DNA of 32,483 nucleotides. Source: Rhodovastum atsumiense. Lineage in GTDB: Bacteria; Pseudomonadota; Alphaproteobacteria; Acetobacterales; Acetobacteraceae. A model generated the notes under the pieces. That model ran no database searches, had not been told where the DNA came from, and worked only from the letters and a program-made list of their open reading frames with translations. The DNA lies in NCBI GenBank assembly GCA_026225115.1, contig JAMFSE010000007.1, forward strand, positions 1 through 32,483, written 5' to 3'. The stretch's first letter is position 1. The number at the start of each line of letters is the position of its first letter. Positions 7,666 through 16,433 of this stretch are shown here, one piece after another. The position numbers and the translations under genes were made by a program.

Positions 7666-8463
7666 TTACTGGCCGTTCCCTTGATCTTGAGTCTGGTCCG
7701 GGGCGCTCACCGCCATGCCGGGCGTCACGACGCTCGGCGGAACCGTGACCGAAGGCAGCAGCTTGTTCAGCTGCGTCGTCACGTCGGTGGTGATATCAAA
7801 GGCGTTGATGTTGAGCGCCACCTGTTCGCGATGCAACACCAGGTTCATCCCGCGAGACTGTGCTACCTGACGGATCACCGCAATTAGGGTCGCCTCGATC
7901 TGACCAAGTGCAGCCTGGCCGGAATTTTGAATTGCCTGGTTGCGGGCCTGAAACTCGGTCTGCGTGGTCGCGATTTCATTTTGCAGCGCCTGTTCCTTGG
8001 CCTCAAGCTGGGTATCGCTCAGTTTGGCGCGTTGCGCCGTTATGGCTTTCTGCAACGCTTGGATTTTTGTGCGGGCCTTCTCCGCGTCGGCGGCCAGGGC
8101 CGTCTGACGGCCACGGATGATGGTTTGCACGCCCTGCGCCGCGGTCGATCCCTGCATCACGGAAGGCACGCTCAACACGCCGATCACCGCGACGGGCGGC
8201 GGGGTTCCGGCCGCCAGCGGCGGCAGTGAGGGGACCGGCGGCAGCTGTTGCTGGGCCTGTTGCGGGGCAGCCGGTGCAGCCGGCGCTGGGGCCTGCACCG
8301 GCGCCTGGACAGGGGGCGCCACGTGATGAACCGGAGCGGCGGGCGCGGCGCTGGGCGGGATGAAATAGCCGGGCGATGATTGTGCAATCGCGCTAGGCGA
8401 GCCGCCGGCGAGCAAGCCGGCAGTCAGAAAAAGATATTGTGAAACACGCGACATGGAAACCAC
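7666..8463 (-). CDS. OmpH/Skp-family periplasmic chaperone with proline-rich N-terminal segment
   Basis: A 265-residue exported protein of the OmpH (Skp) family, whose members hold unfolded outer-membrane proteins for the BAM complex. A signal peptide ends near AIAQS (about residue 29). Residues 100-230 form the family's helical coiled-coil arms, rich in Q, A and K, with QTEFQARNQAIQNSG and a C-terminal SRGMNLVLHREQVALNIN that closes the trimerisation body. Unusually, about 65 residues rich in proline and alanine sit between the signal and the domain, so it is longer than the usual 160-200. The GTG start overlaps the bamA stop codon and has GAGG five bases upstream; an ATG three codons later is the alternative. 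Position between bamA and lpxD supports the assignment. Confidence 0.83.
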   Translation of the reverse strand: MVSMSRVSQYLFLTAGLLAGGSPSAIAQSSPGYFIPPSAAPAAPVHHVAPPVQAPVQAPAPAAPAAPQQAQQQLPPVPSLPPLAAGTPPPVAVIGVLSVPSVMQGSTAAQGVQTIIRGRQTALAADAEKARTKIQALQKAITAQRAKLSDTQLEAKEQALQNEIATTQTEFQARNQAIQNSGQAALGQIEATLIAVIRQVAQSRGMNLVLHREQVALNINAFDITTDVTTQLNKLLPSVTVPPSVVTPGMAVSAPDQTQDQGNGQ

Positions 8464-10859
8464 TAGAACCTCGTACCAAAAGAAACGCGGAATTGCTGAA
8501 TTTGATCGTCAGGCTGTTTGATGATCGGCTCAGCGAAGGAAAGGTCGATCAGACCAAAAGGCGTATTCCAGGCAACGCCGACACCCGCGCCCAGCCGGGG
8601 CGAAGCGCTGTCATAGGCCGGGCCGTCCTGAACAATTTCCGAATTCGGCAAGCCATAGGTGCTGCCGGTGTCGACGAACGCAAAACCGTTGATGCCCAGA
8701 CTCGGTGAGAACGGCGTTGGAAACTGCAGTTCAGTCGATTGCGACCACATGACCTGGCCGCCAAGGCTGTCGCCAGTGGAAACATCGTGCGGGCCGACGC
8801 CGCCATCGGCAAAGCCGCGCAGCGAATCGCCGCCCAGGAAGAACCGGTCGATGATATGGGTGTCGTAGCCGAAGGTCGGGATCAGGTAACCGGCCGTGCC
8901 GCTAAACTTCAACACCCAGGCCTTGTTGCCGAAAATATGCTCGAGCGGGATGTAATAGGTCGCATCCGGGCTCAACCGGGCAAATTTGGCGGTGCCCCCA
9001 AGCCCGGCATAATCGGTGGTCAGATCGAGCAACAGGCCGGAGGTCGGCGTCTGATCGTCATCGACATAGTCAAAGGAGATCGTCTGGCTGATCTGCGACA
9101 GGCTGGAAATGCCGGCCTCATTGGTCACGTAAAGGCTGGAGCCGCTGGGGATATCATACACATCGCGCTGGCTGACCGTATAGGTGAAGGACTGCCGCAC
9201 ATTGGCGTTGAAGCGATAGCCCATGCGCACGTCAGCGCCGATATCGCTCTCTGAATAAGAATAGCTCGAGCCGGAGGAGGTATAGGAATCGGTCACGGTA
9301 CGGAACAGATCGAAGCCTGCGATCAGGTTGCGGTCGAGAAAATACGGGTTCGTCACCCCGATGTTGATCTGTGTGCCGCGCTGCGCCAGCACCGCATTCA
9401 GGCTTGCGTTAACGCCGGTTCCGAGAAAGTTGTTCTGGCTGAGGCCGGCGTTCAACAGCGCGCCGAGATCGGACGAATAACCACCGCCGAGCGAGAACTG
9501 GCCGGTTGCCTGCTCTTTGACATGGGTATTGAGAATGACCTGCTGCGGCGTGGTGCCGGGCGAATTGGTGATCTTCTGATCCTTGAAGAAGCCGAGATTC
9601 TTCAAATTGCTCGTCGATTTGTCGATTTTGGTCTGATTATAGCCGTCGCCTTCGGCCACCGTCAGTTCCCGCCGGATGACCTTATCCTCGGTCCTGGTGT
9701 TGCCGGTGATGTCGATGCGCTGGATATACACTTCCGGGCCCTGCACGACCGAAAGCTTGATGGTTGCGAGCTTGGTTGCCGGATCGGTCTTCACATAGGG
9801 GTTCACCTGGGCGAAGGCGTAGCCCAGATCCTGCGCCTTGGTCGCGACCGCCGTGATGCCCTCGGCAATCGCATCGCCGTCGAACCAGTCACCTTTGGAA
9901 ATCGGCACCAAGGGGCGCAGCTGTTTGCCGGAGAGGTTACGAATGCTGGATTCGACCGTCAGGCTGCCGACCCGGTAGCGCGGCCCTTCGGTAAAATTAT
10001 AGGTCAGATAAAAGGATTTGCGATCCGGCGCCAGTTCCGCATTGGCGCTGTTCATCTGGAAGTCGGCATAGCCCTGGTGCAGATAGAATTGCCGCAGCAA
10101 TGCCTCGTCATACTGAATGCGGTCGGGGTTGTATTGGTCGGTGCTGGAGAGAAAGCGGTACCAGGCCTGTTGCCGGGTTGAAACGATTTCCCGCAACTTG
10201 CTCTGGCTGAAATTCCGGTTGCCGATGAAGGTGATCCGGCTGATCAGCGTTTGCGTGCCGTCGGTGCACTGAAACACCACGTTGACCCGGTTATCCGACA
10301 GCTTGATGATGTTCGGGGTCACGGTCGCGTCGAAATGACCCTTTTTCGCGTAGAGATCGAGCAGCGTCCGGCGATCCGCTTCCGCTGCCGCTGGGGTGAA
10401 CACGGCCCGCGGTTTCAGGGAGATCGCCGCCTGCGCATCCTTATCCGCGACGGTTTTGTTGCCGACGAAAAAGACCTGGTTGACGGTTGGGTTTTCCACC
10501 ACCGCGACATTCAGGTTGTTGCCCTGGCGGGTGATCGAGACGTTCTGGAACAGCCCGGTCGCGTAGAGCGTCTTCACACTCAGGTTGATTTTATTGGGAT
10601 CGAACGGGTCGCCCTGCTGGATGACCATATAGCTTTCGATCGTGCCGGTCTCGATGCGCTGATTGCCGGTGACGTTGATCGCCGCAATGCTGCCGCCGCT
10701 CTGCACCGGCGCTTGATCGGGCACCGCGGCGCCCGGCGCACCGGCGCCCGGCGCACCGGCGGACTGCGCCATGGCGCGGCCGTACCCGAGAAGACCAGGA
10801 CCCAACAGGCTAGGAAGCAAGCAGACGGAGGCCAGTAGGACCGAGCGCGGCTTAAGCAA
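8463..10859 (-). CDS. bamA: Outer membrane protein assembly factor BamA
   Basis: BamA is the central Omp85 barrel that folds and inserts outer-membrane proteins. The 798-residue length fits. A signal peptide ends near AMA at residue 31, followed by a low-complexity GAPGA stretch encoded by a 15-base tandem duplication. POTRA domains follow from about residue 57 (INVTGNQRIETGTI) to about 425. The C-terminal half is the 16-strand barrel, with the lid-loop motif in GGDSLRGFADGG and a terminal phenylalanine in VSFGTRF, the barrel-insertion signal. The start is a TTG with a GGGGGG sequence seven bases upstream; no in-frame ATG is near. A 273-base gap separates it from rseP, so it may have its own promoter. 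Confidence 0.95.
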   Translation of the reverse strand: MLKPRSVLLASVCLLPSLLGPGLLGYGRAMAQSAGAPGAGAPGAAVPDQAPVQSGGSIAAINVTGNQRIETGTIESYMVIQQGDPFDPNKINLSVKTLYATGLFQNVSITRQGNNLNVAVVENPTVNQVFFVGNKTVADKDAQAAISLKPRAVFTPAAAEADRRTLLDLYAKKGHFDATVTPNIIKLSDNRVNVVFQCTDGTQTLISRITFIGNRNFSQSKLREIVSTRQQAWYRFLSSTDQYNPDRIQYDEALLRQFYLHQGYADFQMNSANAELAPDRKSFYLTYNFTEGPRYRVGSLTVESSIRNLSGKQLRPLVPISKGDWFDGDAIAEGITAVATKAQDLGYAFAQVNPYVKTDPATKLATIKLSVVQGPEVYIQRIDITGNTRTEDKVIRRELTVAEGDGYNQTKIDKSTSNLKNLGFFKDQKITNSPGTTPQQVILNTHVKEQATGQFSLGGGYSSDLGALLNAGLSQNNFLGTGVNASLNAVLAQRGTQINIGVTNPYFLDRNLIAGFDLFRTVTDSYTSSGSSYSYSESDIGADVRMGYRFNANVRQSFTYTVSQRDVYDIPSGSSLYVTNEAGISSLSQISQTISFDYVDDDQTPTSGLLLDLTTDYAGLGGTAKFARLSPDATYYIPLEHIFGNKAWVLKFSGTAGYLIPTFGYDTHIIDRFFLGGDSLRGFADGGVGPHDVSTGDSLGGQVMWSQSTELQFPTPFSPSLGINGFAFVDTGSTYGLPNSEIVQDGPAYDSASPRLGAGVGVAWNTPFGLIDLSFAEPIIKQPDDQIQQFRVSFGTRF

Positions 10860-10963
10860 TAATCAACCCCCCATAGCAAATTCAGGCACGGCGTCGAACC
10901 AACCGGCAAACCGGCTGCCCCAGGAATCCAGCGCGCGAGCACAGTACAGAGGCAACCCCGTTC

Positions 10964-10987
10964 TTGCCAGCCGCAACCGGCAGGCAA
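10964..10987. other. Stable hairpin in the rseP-bamA intergenic region
   Basis: TTGCC, A, GCCG, loop CAAC, CGGC, A, GGCAA forms a nine-pair stem with one A·A mismatch. It lies roughly 105 bases upstream of bamA and has no T-run in either direction, so it is not a standard terminator. It may be part of the bamA leader or control region. The rest of the 273-base gap is GC-rich with no convincing promoter that I can see. Confidence 0.4.
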
Positions 10988-11132
10988 TGCTGTGACAAAG
11001 CGCTACGCGCGGGCTTTGACACGCGCCGCCGCCCGCCGCAAGGCTGCGCCGCAACCGTTTTAGCAGCCTTTGGCATGAGGCTGTTTCAGAAGTCGCTCTA
11101 GTCAGTCGGCAAGCGATGATTTTCGAGCCGTC

Positions 11133-12209
11133 TCAAAGATGAGCGACCCAGTGCAGGGCGCCGAGCTGGGTAAGGTCGTTGAAGGTCGTGAAGGCGAAGA
11201 GGCTCAGCAGAAGGGCGAAACCGAAGCGCAGGCCGATCTCCTGAGCGCGGCGTGGAATCGGTTTTCCGTAGATCGCCTCACCGGCGTAAAACAGCAGATG
11301 CCCGCCATCCAGGATCGGGATCGGGATCAAGTTGACCAGTCCCAGATTAACCGAAAGCATCGCGATGAAGGAGACCAGGCTTGCAACGCCCAGCGCCGCC
11401 ACCTGGCCGGAAAGCTGGGCAATCCGCAGCGGGCCGCCAAGATCCTGGGCGCCGGTATGGTGCCATACCAGATTCCAAAGCCCGTTCAGCGTCGCCGCCG
11501 TCACGTTCCATGTCTCAGTGCCCGCGGCCGCGACCGCGCCGGGCACCGTATAACGCTGCAGCATCTCCTGATCACCTTCTACGCCCAGAAACCCAATTGC
11601 GGGGCCGCCGGATTGTTTCTTGCCGGTCAGCAGGGTCTTGCTCTGCACCACCCCGTTGCGGCTGAAGCTTACGTTAAGCTCGGCGGCAGGATGGCTGACG
11701 ATGATTTGCTGCAGATCTTCAAAATATTGGATGTGCTTGCCGTTCGCGGTCAGAATTTTGTCGCCCGGCAGCAGCCCGCCCAAAGCAGCCGGCGATCCGG
11801 CAGAAATCTTGCTCAATATCGGCGCCACCTGAACTTGCCCCGCGAACAGAAACAGGCCGCAGAACAGGGCGAAGGCTAAAATTAAATTTGCAAACGGCCC
11901 CGCCGCGACGATCATTGCCCGTGAGCCCAGGGATGCCGCACCGAACGAACCCGGCAGCATCGGCTCGCCGTTATCTTCTTGGCCCCATCCCTGCATTTTC
12001 ACGTAGCCGCCAAGCGGCAAGGCCGAGATTTTCCATACGGTGCCGGATTTAGCCTTCCAGGACAGCAGCGCCGGTCCGAAACCGACCGAGAATGCCTCAA
12101 CCACCACGCCGCGCGCCCGCGCCGCCAAATAATGGCCAAGCTCGTGGAAAAACACCAGCACCCCAAGGACAACCACAAAGGCCAGAATGGAGCGGAGAAA
12201 CTCGGTCAT
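11133..12209 (-). CDS. rseP: Site-2 zinc metalloprotease RseP
   Basis: RseP is an inner-membrane protease that cuts transmembrane segments, classically of anti-sigma factors in the envelope stress response. The zinc motif HELGH is at residues 22-26 within the first membrane helix. A central PDZ domain is suggested by GGLLPGDKILTANGKHI at about 140-160. The third zinc ligand lies in the C-terminal PIPILDGGHLLFYAGEA. At 358 residues with one PDZ domain, it is shorter than the two-PDZ E. coli protein of 450, as is usual in alphaproteobacteria. It starts at ATG, 47 bases after dxr. No rseA-like partner is in the window, so its substrate here is unknown. Confidence 0.93.
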   Translation of the reverse strand: MTEFLRSILAFVVVLGVLVFFHELGHYLAARARGVVVEAFSVGFGPALLSWKAKSGTVWKISALPLGGYVKMQGWGQEDNGEPMLPGSFGAASLGSRAMIVAAGPFANLILAFALFCGLFLFAGQVQVAPILSKISAGSPAALGGLLPGDKILTANGKHIQYFEDLQQIIVSHPAAELNVSFSRNGVVQSKTLLTGKKQSGGPAIGFLGVEGDQEMLQRYTVPGAVAAAGTETWNVTAATLNGLWNLVWHHTGAQDLGGPLRIAQLSGQVAALGVASLVSFIAMLSVNLGLVNLIPIPILDGGHLLFYAGEAIYGKPIPRRAQEIGLRFGFALLLSLFAFTTFNDLTQLGALHWVAHL

Positions 12210-12256
12210 CGGCGTTGATCCTCTTAAATACTCAAGCGGCTTTCGCCGCGCAAAAA

Positions 12257-13420
12257 TCAGGCGGCCTTCGCCGCCGTCAGCCGGGTGGCCGCATCGCGCG
12301 CCGCATTGTCCAGCGCCAGAACGGCGGCAAGATCAAGCACCGGCGGCGCACCCAGTTGCGTCAGTACCGATTCGACGATGGAAACGATATCCAGAAAGCC
12401 GATCTTGCGGGCAAGGAACGCCGCGACTGCAACCTCATTGGCCGCATTCAATACCGTCGGCGCGCCGGCGCCGGCCAGCAAGGCCTCGCGGGCAACACGA
12501 AGGGCCGGGAAACATTCCTCGTCGGGCGGAAAAAATTCCAATTTTGCCACTTCCGCCAGGTTCAACCGCGGCGCCTTGGTCGCCAGCCGCTGCGGCCAGG
12601 CCAGGCTATGGGCGATGGGGATCCGCATATCGGGCGCGCCGAGCTGCGCCAGCACGCTGCCGTCGGTGTAATAGGCCAGCCCATGGATCACTGATTGCGG
12701 ATGCACGACAACTTCGATCTGCTCGGACGTCAGAGAAAATAATCTCGCAGCTTCAATAACTTCCAATCCTTTATTCATCATCGTTGCGCTGTCGATCGAA
12801 ATTTTCGCGCCCATGGACCAGACCGGGTGCCGCAGCGCCGCTTCCGGCGTGATCGCCCGCATTTCCTCATAGCTCAATTTGCGGAAGGGGCCCCCGGAGG
12901 CGGTCAGCACGATCTTCTCGACAGCGTGGAGATTGTTATCGGCCATCGCCTGCATGACGGCGTTATGTTCGGAATCGACCGGAAGCAGCGTCGCGCCATG
13001 TTCGGAGACGGCACGCAGAAAAACATCGCCGGCGGAAACCAAAGCTTCCTTATTGGCAAAAGCGATGGTGCCGCCGTGCCGGACCGCGGCCAAGGTCGGC
13101 TCCAGCCCGATCACGCCGGTGATGGCCGACATCGTCCAGTCCACCGGCATCGCCGCGGCTTCAATGACCGCGGCGCGGCCGCTGGCGCATGCAAGATTGC
13201 TGCCCGCCAGCGCTGCCCGCAGATCTTCCAACAGGGATTCCTCCGCCACCACCGTCAGTTCGGGCCGGAAGAGTCTCGCCTGCTCGGCCAGAAGTGCGAT
13301 GTTGCGGCCACCAACCAGCGCGCGCACGTGATAGCGATCCAGGTTTTCTGCTAATATATCAAGGGTTTGCGTGCCGACACTGCCGGTCGAGCCGAGAATT
13401 GTCACGATTTTTACCGCCAT
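12257..13420 (-). CDS. dxr: 1-deoxy-D-xylulose 5-phosphate reductoisomerase
   Basis: Dxr (IspC) rearranges and reduces 1-deoxy-D-xylulose 5-phosphate to methylerythritol 4-phosphate with NADPH, the committed step of the MEP isoprenoid pathway. The 387-residue protein opens with the nucleotide-binding loop ILGSTGSVGTQTLDI. Metal-binding LLPVDSEHNAV holds D149 and E151, and the flexible-loop region includes HPVWSMGAKISIDSATMMNKG. Its product chain feeds UppS next door, which makes the undecaprenyl carrier. The ATG overlaps the cdsA stop codon by one base (TAATG), showing tight coupling. Confidence 0.97.
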   Translation of the reverse strand: MAVKIVTILGSTGSVGTQTLDILAENLDRYHVRALVGGRNIALLAEQARLFRPELTVVAEESLLEDLRAALAGSNLACASGRAAVIEAAAMPVDWTMSAITGVIGLEPTLAAVRHGGTIAFANKEALVSAGDVFLRAVSEHGATLLPVDSEHNAVMQAMADNNLHAVEKIVLTASGGPFRKLSYEEMRAITPEAALRHPVWSMGAKISIDSATMMNKGLEVIEAARLFSLTSEQIEVVVHPQSVIHGLAYYTDGSVLAQLGAPDMRIPIAHSLAWPQRLATKAPRLNLAEVAKLEFFPPDEECFPALRVAREALLAGAGAPTVLNAANEVAVAAFLARKIGFLDIVSIVESVLTQLGAPPVLDLAAVLALDNAARDAATRLTAAKAA

Positions 13421-14262
13421 TACGGCATCACCCCCTGCACCATCAGCGACCCTCCGTGATGCGCCAACAGCGCCAATATGACAGCCACGGGTGCTGCCGC
13501 CAAAAACCCATCCAACCGGTCAAACAAGCCGCCATGGCCCGGAATCGTCCGGCCGGAATCCTTAACGCCTAATTTGCGCTTGATCACGCTTTCGAGCAAA
13601 TCGCCGGCCTGCGCGCACAGGCTGAGCAACAGCGCCGCCGGCAATGCCCATAGCGAAATGCCGTGCCCGCCATCCGCGAGCAGCGCGCCGGCCAGCCCGG
13701 CAATGATCAACCCGCCAACCGAACCGCTCCAGGTTTTGCCCGGCGAGATCCGCGGCGCGAGCTTGGGGCCGCCCAGCAACCGGCCGGCCAGATAGGCGCC
13801 GATATCGGTGGCCCAGATGACGGCCAAAAGGAACAACGTATCCCGTAACCCGGCTTGCGGCTGCAGCCGCAGCCAGAGCAGTGAAAACCCGCCAAGGCCG
13901 ATATAGGGAATGCCGAACGCCGCAAACCAGCCAAAGCGCCAGGTTGTGACCAAGGTGAAAAGCAACATGCCCAGCAGCCCGGCAATCCAGCCGAGCGTCA
14001 CGGCCAGCAGCAGGGAGGCGATGACCGCCATGAAAATCGCAATATTCCAGCGCTTCAAGCCGCACAGCCGGGTCCATTCCCCGGCCAGCCCGAACATCGC
14101 CACCGCGACCAGCGCTTCCCAGGCTAGCCCGCCAGACCAAAGTGCGCCCAGCGCAATCGGCGCCAGAATCAGCGCCGAGGCCAGCCTTATGCCGAAATCC
14201 GACCATTTGCTGTTTCCCGCGGGCTGACCTGCCGGGCCTTCGGCCTTGGCGAACGGGCTCAC
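13420..14262 (-). CDS. cdsA: Phosphatidate cytidylyltransferase
   Basis: CdsA makes CDP-diacylglycerol from phosphatidate and CTP in the inner membrane, the branch point for all phospholipids. From the chosen GTG it has 280 residues and many hydrophobic segments. The family signature is exact near the C-terminus: SVIKRKLGVKDSGRTIPGHG continuing to GLFDRLDG. The open frame extends 54 codons further upstream, but that part overlaps uppS and shows no family similarity. The GTG four bases after the uppS stop codon is the more likely start. The first 20 residues or so before the first membrane helix are polar. Confidence 0.93.
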   Translation of the reverse strand: MSPFAKAEGPAGQPAGNSKWSDFGIRLASALILAPIALGALWSGGLAWEALVAVAMFGLAGEWTRLCGLKRWNIAIFMAVIASLLLAVTLGWIAGLLGMLLFTLVTTWRFGWFAAFGIPYIGLGGFSLLWLRLQPQAGLRDTLFLLAVIWATDIGAYLAGRLLGGPKLAPRISPGKTWSGSVGGLIIAGLAGALLADGGHGISLWALPAALLLSLCAQAGDLLESVIKRKLGVKDSGRTIPGHGGLFDRLDGFLAAAPVAVILALLAHHGGSLMVQGVMP

Positions 14263-14266
14263 CGGA

Positions 14267-15001
14267 TCACTCAGGGCGCGCGCCAAAACGCCGCTCCCGC
14301 TTCGTGAATTTGCCGATCGCGGCGGCAAAATCCTTTTCTCCGAAATCCGGCCATAGCACATCGGTGAAGACCAGCTCGGCATAGGCGGTCTGCCAAAGCA
14401 GAAAATTGGAAATCCGCTGCTCACCGCTCGTGCGGATAAGCAAATCCGGATCCGGCACGCCGGCTGTGGTCAGATATGAGGCAAATTTTTGCTCCGTCAA
14501 CGCTTCCGGTGCGATGCCCTCGGCAATGGCCCGCTGGGCCGCGGCCACAATATCCGCCCGGCCGCCATAGGACAGCGCCAGCAGCAAGGTCAGTTTTTCA
14601 TTCCGCGCGGTCTTCGCCTCTGCAGCTTCCAGCTCAGCCACAACATTCGGGCCAAACCTTGTGTGCTCGCCGATCACCCGCAGCCGAACCCCGACCTCAT
14701 GCAATTCCTGCAGCTCGCTGCGCAGATATTGCAGCAGCAGACCACGCAAATCCGACACTTCCTCCTGCGGCCGTTGCCAGTTCTCCGATGAGAAGGCGAA
14801 CAGCGTGAGGTATTTCACCCCCTGCCCGATCGCTGCCTCGATACTGCGGCGAACTGCCTTGGCCCCTTCGCGATGCCCCACCAGGCGCGGCAATCCGCGG
14901 GCTGCGGCCCAGCGGCCGTTGCCGTCCATAATGATCGCCACATGCTTCGGCACCGCGCTTGGACGTGCGGGCGCGGCATTATGCTGCATTGGATTTGCCA
15001 T
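14267..15001 (-). CDS. uppS: Undecaprenyl diphosphate synthase
   Basis: UppS extends farnesyl diphosphate with eight isopentenyl units in cis configuration to give the C55 carrier for peptidoglycan and surface glycans. The protein is 244 residues. The catalytic HVAIIMDGNGRWA has Asp26, followed by RGLPRLVGHREGAKAVR for substrate diphosphate binding. The C-terminal block PDLLIRTSGEQRISNFLLWQ continuing to AYAELVF is diagnostic. The ATG is nine bases after the frr stop codon. Residues 1-18 are a short, variable N-terminus. Confidence 0.97.
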   Translation of the reverse strand: MANPMQHNAAPARPSAVPKHVAIIMDGNGRWAAARGLPRLVGHREGAKAVRRSIEAAIGQGVKYLTLFAFSSENWQRPQEEVSDLRGLLLQYLRSELQELHEVGVRLRVIGEHTRFGPNVVAELEAAEAKTARNEKLTLLLALSYGGRADIVAAAQRAIAEGIAPEALTEQKFASYLTTAGVPDPDLLIRTSGEQRISNFLLWQTAYAELVFTDVLWPDFGEKDFAAAIGKFTKRERRFGARPE

Positions 15002-15010
15002 GCGGCGCCA

Positions 15011-15583
15011 TCAGACCTGGCGGATGTCCTTTTCCTTCTCGGCCAGACTTTCATCCAGCTTTTTGATGTAGCCGTCGGTCAGTTTCTGCACTTCTTCCGA
15101 CCAGTCGCGCTCATCATCCTCGCTGATGTCGTGTTTCTTTTCCCAGGCCTTGATCTGCTCCATGCCGTCACGCCGCACGCCGCGCACCGCGATCCTGGCG
15201 CTCTCGGCATATTTGGCGGCGGTCTTTGCGAGCTCGTTGCGGCGCTCCTCAGTCAAGATCGGTAAGGGCACGCGCACGAGCTGACCATCTGGCTGCGGGT
15301 TCAGCCCCAGGCCGCAATCGCGGATCGCCGCCACCACGGAGTTGATCATCGACCGGTCCCAAACCTGCACGGTAATCATCCGCGCTTCCGATACCGCGAC
15401 CGTCGCCACCTGGTTAAGCGGCATCATCGAGCCATAAGCCTCCACCTTCACCGGATCGAGCAAGGCCGGGCTGGCGCGCCCGGTCCGCAAGCCGCCGAAT
15501 TCGCGCTTCAGCGCGTCCAACGCGCCGTCCATGCGGCGGGTCAAATCCTGTTTCAATTCAGTCAGATCGGGAGCGGCAGCCAT
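15011..15583 (-). CDS. frr: Ribosome recycling factor
   Basis: RRF works with EF-G to split post-termination ribosomes. The protein has 190 residues against a usual 185. The family pattern is clear: LKREFGGLRTGRASPALLD at about 23-41, then VEAYGSMMPLNQVATV, RNELAKTAAKYAESARIAVR and a C-terminal helix ending in a lysine- and glutamate-rich tail. It lies between pyrH and uppS, the classic order rpsB-tsf-pyrH-frr. The upstream gap is 35 bases, with no terminator. Confidence 0.97.
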   Translation of the reverse strand: MAAAPDLTELKQDLTRRMDGALDALKREFGGLRTGRASPALLDPVKVEAYGSMMPLNQVATVAVSEARMITVQVWDRSMINSVVAAIRDCGLGLNPQPDGQLVRVPLPILTEERRNELAKTAAKYAESARIAVRGVRRDGMEQIKAWEKKHDISEDDERDWSEEVQKLTDGYIKKLDESLAEKEKDIRQV

Positions 15584-15618
15584 GGTAACCTCAAATTATA
15601 ATTTTACGATGATTCTCA

Positions 15619-16344
15619 TCAGGCTTTCTCAATTATCCGGGTGAATAAGCCTTCACCCCGCATCACTGCCGCGAAAGCGCCCGGCGCGTGAATATTGAAA
15701 ACCAGAATCGGCAGTTTGTTCTCCCGCGACAGGCTGATCGCGGCAGCATCCATCACGGTCAAATCCTTCGACAGCACTTCCAGATAGGTCAGTTCCTCAA
15801 AGCGCTTGGCATCCTTGTCCTTGCGCGGATCGGCCGAATATACCCCGTCCACCTGGGTGCCCTTCAACAGCGCGTCGCATTTCATCTCCGCCGCCCGCAA
15901 AGCCGCGGCGGTGTCGGTGGTGAAAAACGGATTGCCGGTGCCGGCGGCAAAGATCACCACGATGCCCTTCTTCATATGGTGCTGCGCGCGCCGGCGAATA
16001 TAGGGCTCGCAAACAGAATCCATTGGAATGGCGGATTGCACCCGGGTCGGAACCTGCAGCTTCTCCAATGCCGATTGCATCGCCAGCGCGTTCATCACCG
16101 TCGCCAGCATGCCCATGTAATCGGCCTGTGCCCGGTCCATGCCCGCTGCGGCGCCGGCAATGCCGCGGAAGATATTGCCGCCGCCGATGACCAACGACAC
16201 TTCAACCCCCATAGCAACAACGTCCTGCACATCCTTGGCAATGGCCGAAACCGTGTCGTTATCAAGACCGAATTCCCGCTTGCCCATCAGGGCCTCACCC
16301 GACACTTTTAAGAGCACGCGCTTATATTGCGGGGTCGCTGTCAT
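15619..16344 (-). CDS. pyrH: UMP kinase
   Basis: PyrH phosphorylates UMP to UDP with ATP in pyrimidine nucleotide synthesis; the bacterial enzyme is a hexameric amino-acid-kinase fold. From the chosen ATG it has 241 residues, the normal size. [14 protein letters not shown] is at the N-terminus, [13 protein letters not shown] binds substrate, and [20 protein letters not shown] is the UMP and phosphate region. The open frame reaches 23 codons further upstream, but this ATG has an AGGAG ribosome-binding site six bases ahead and matches the family start. An 89-base gap to tsf holds only a loose GGCGGC/GCCGCC pairing. Confidence 0.97.
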   Translation of the reverse strand: MTATPQYKRVLLKVSGEALMGKREFGLDNDTVSAIAKDVQDVVAMGVEVSLVIGGGNIFRGIAGAAAGMDRAQADYMGMLATVMNALAMQSALEKLQVPTRVQSAIPMDSVCEPYIRRRAQHHMKKGIVVIFAAGTGNPFFTTDTAAALRAAEMKCDALLKGTQVDGVYSADPRKDKDAKRFEELTYLEVLSKDLTVMDAAAISLSRENKLPILVFNIHAPGAFAAVMRGEGLFTRIIEKA

Positions 16345-16433
16345 GAAAGCTCCTGAAAGAGAGGCGGCAAAGCAAGGGCGACTCAAGCTAAACGCGTGAG
16401 CCGCCCCAAACAAGAGATTCGCTAAGCTTTAGT

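Noticed and set aside
9522-10181. Plus-strand open frame of 219 codons opposite bamA
   Set aside because: Mirror frame of the POTRA-coding region; no start signals or family similarity. The same applies to 30652-31683 opposite the 629-residue gene.
14263-14424. Upstream extension of cdsA by 54 codons
   Set aside because: The extra part lies wholly within uppS in another frame and has no family similarity.
16345-16433. GGCGGC/GCCGCC pairing in the tsf-pyrH gap as a terminator
   Set aside because: The loop is long (about 30 bases) and no T-run follows; operon continuity is more likely.
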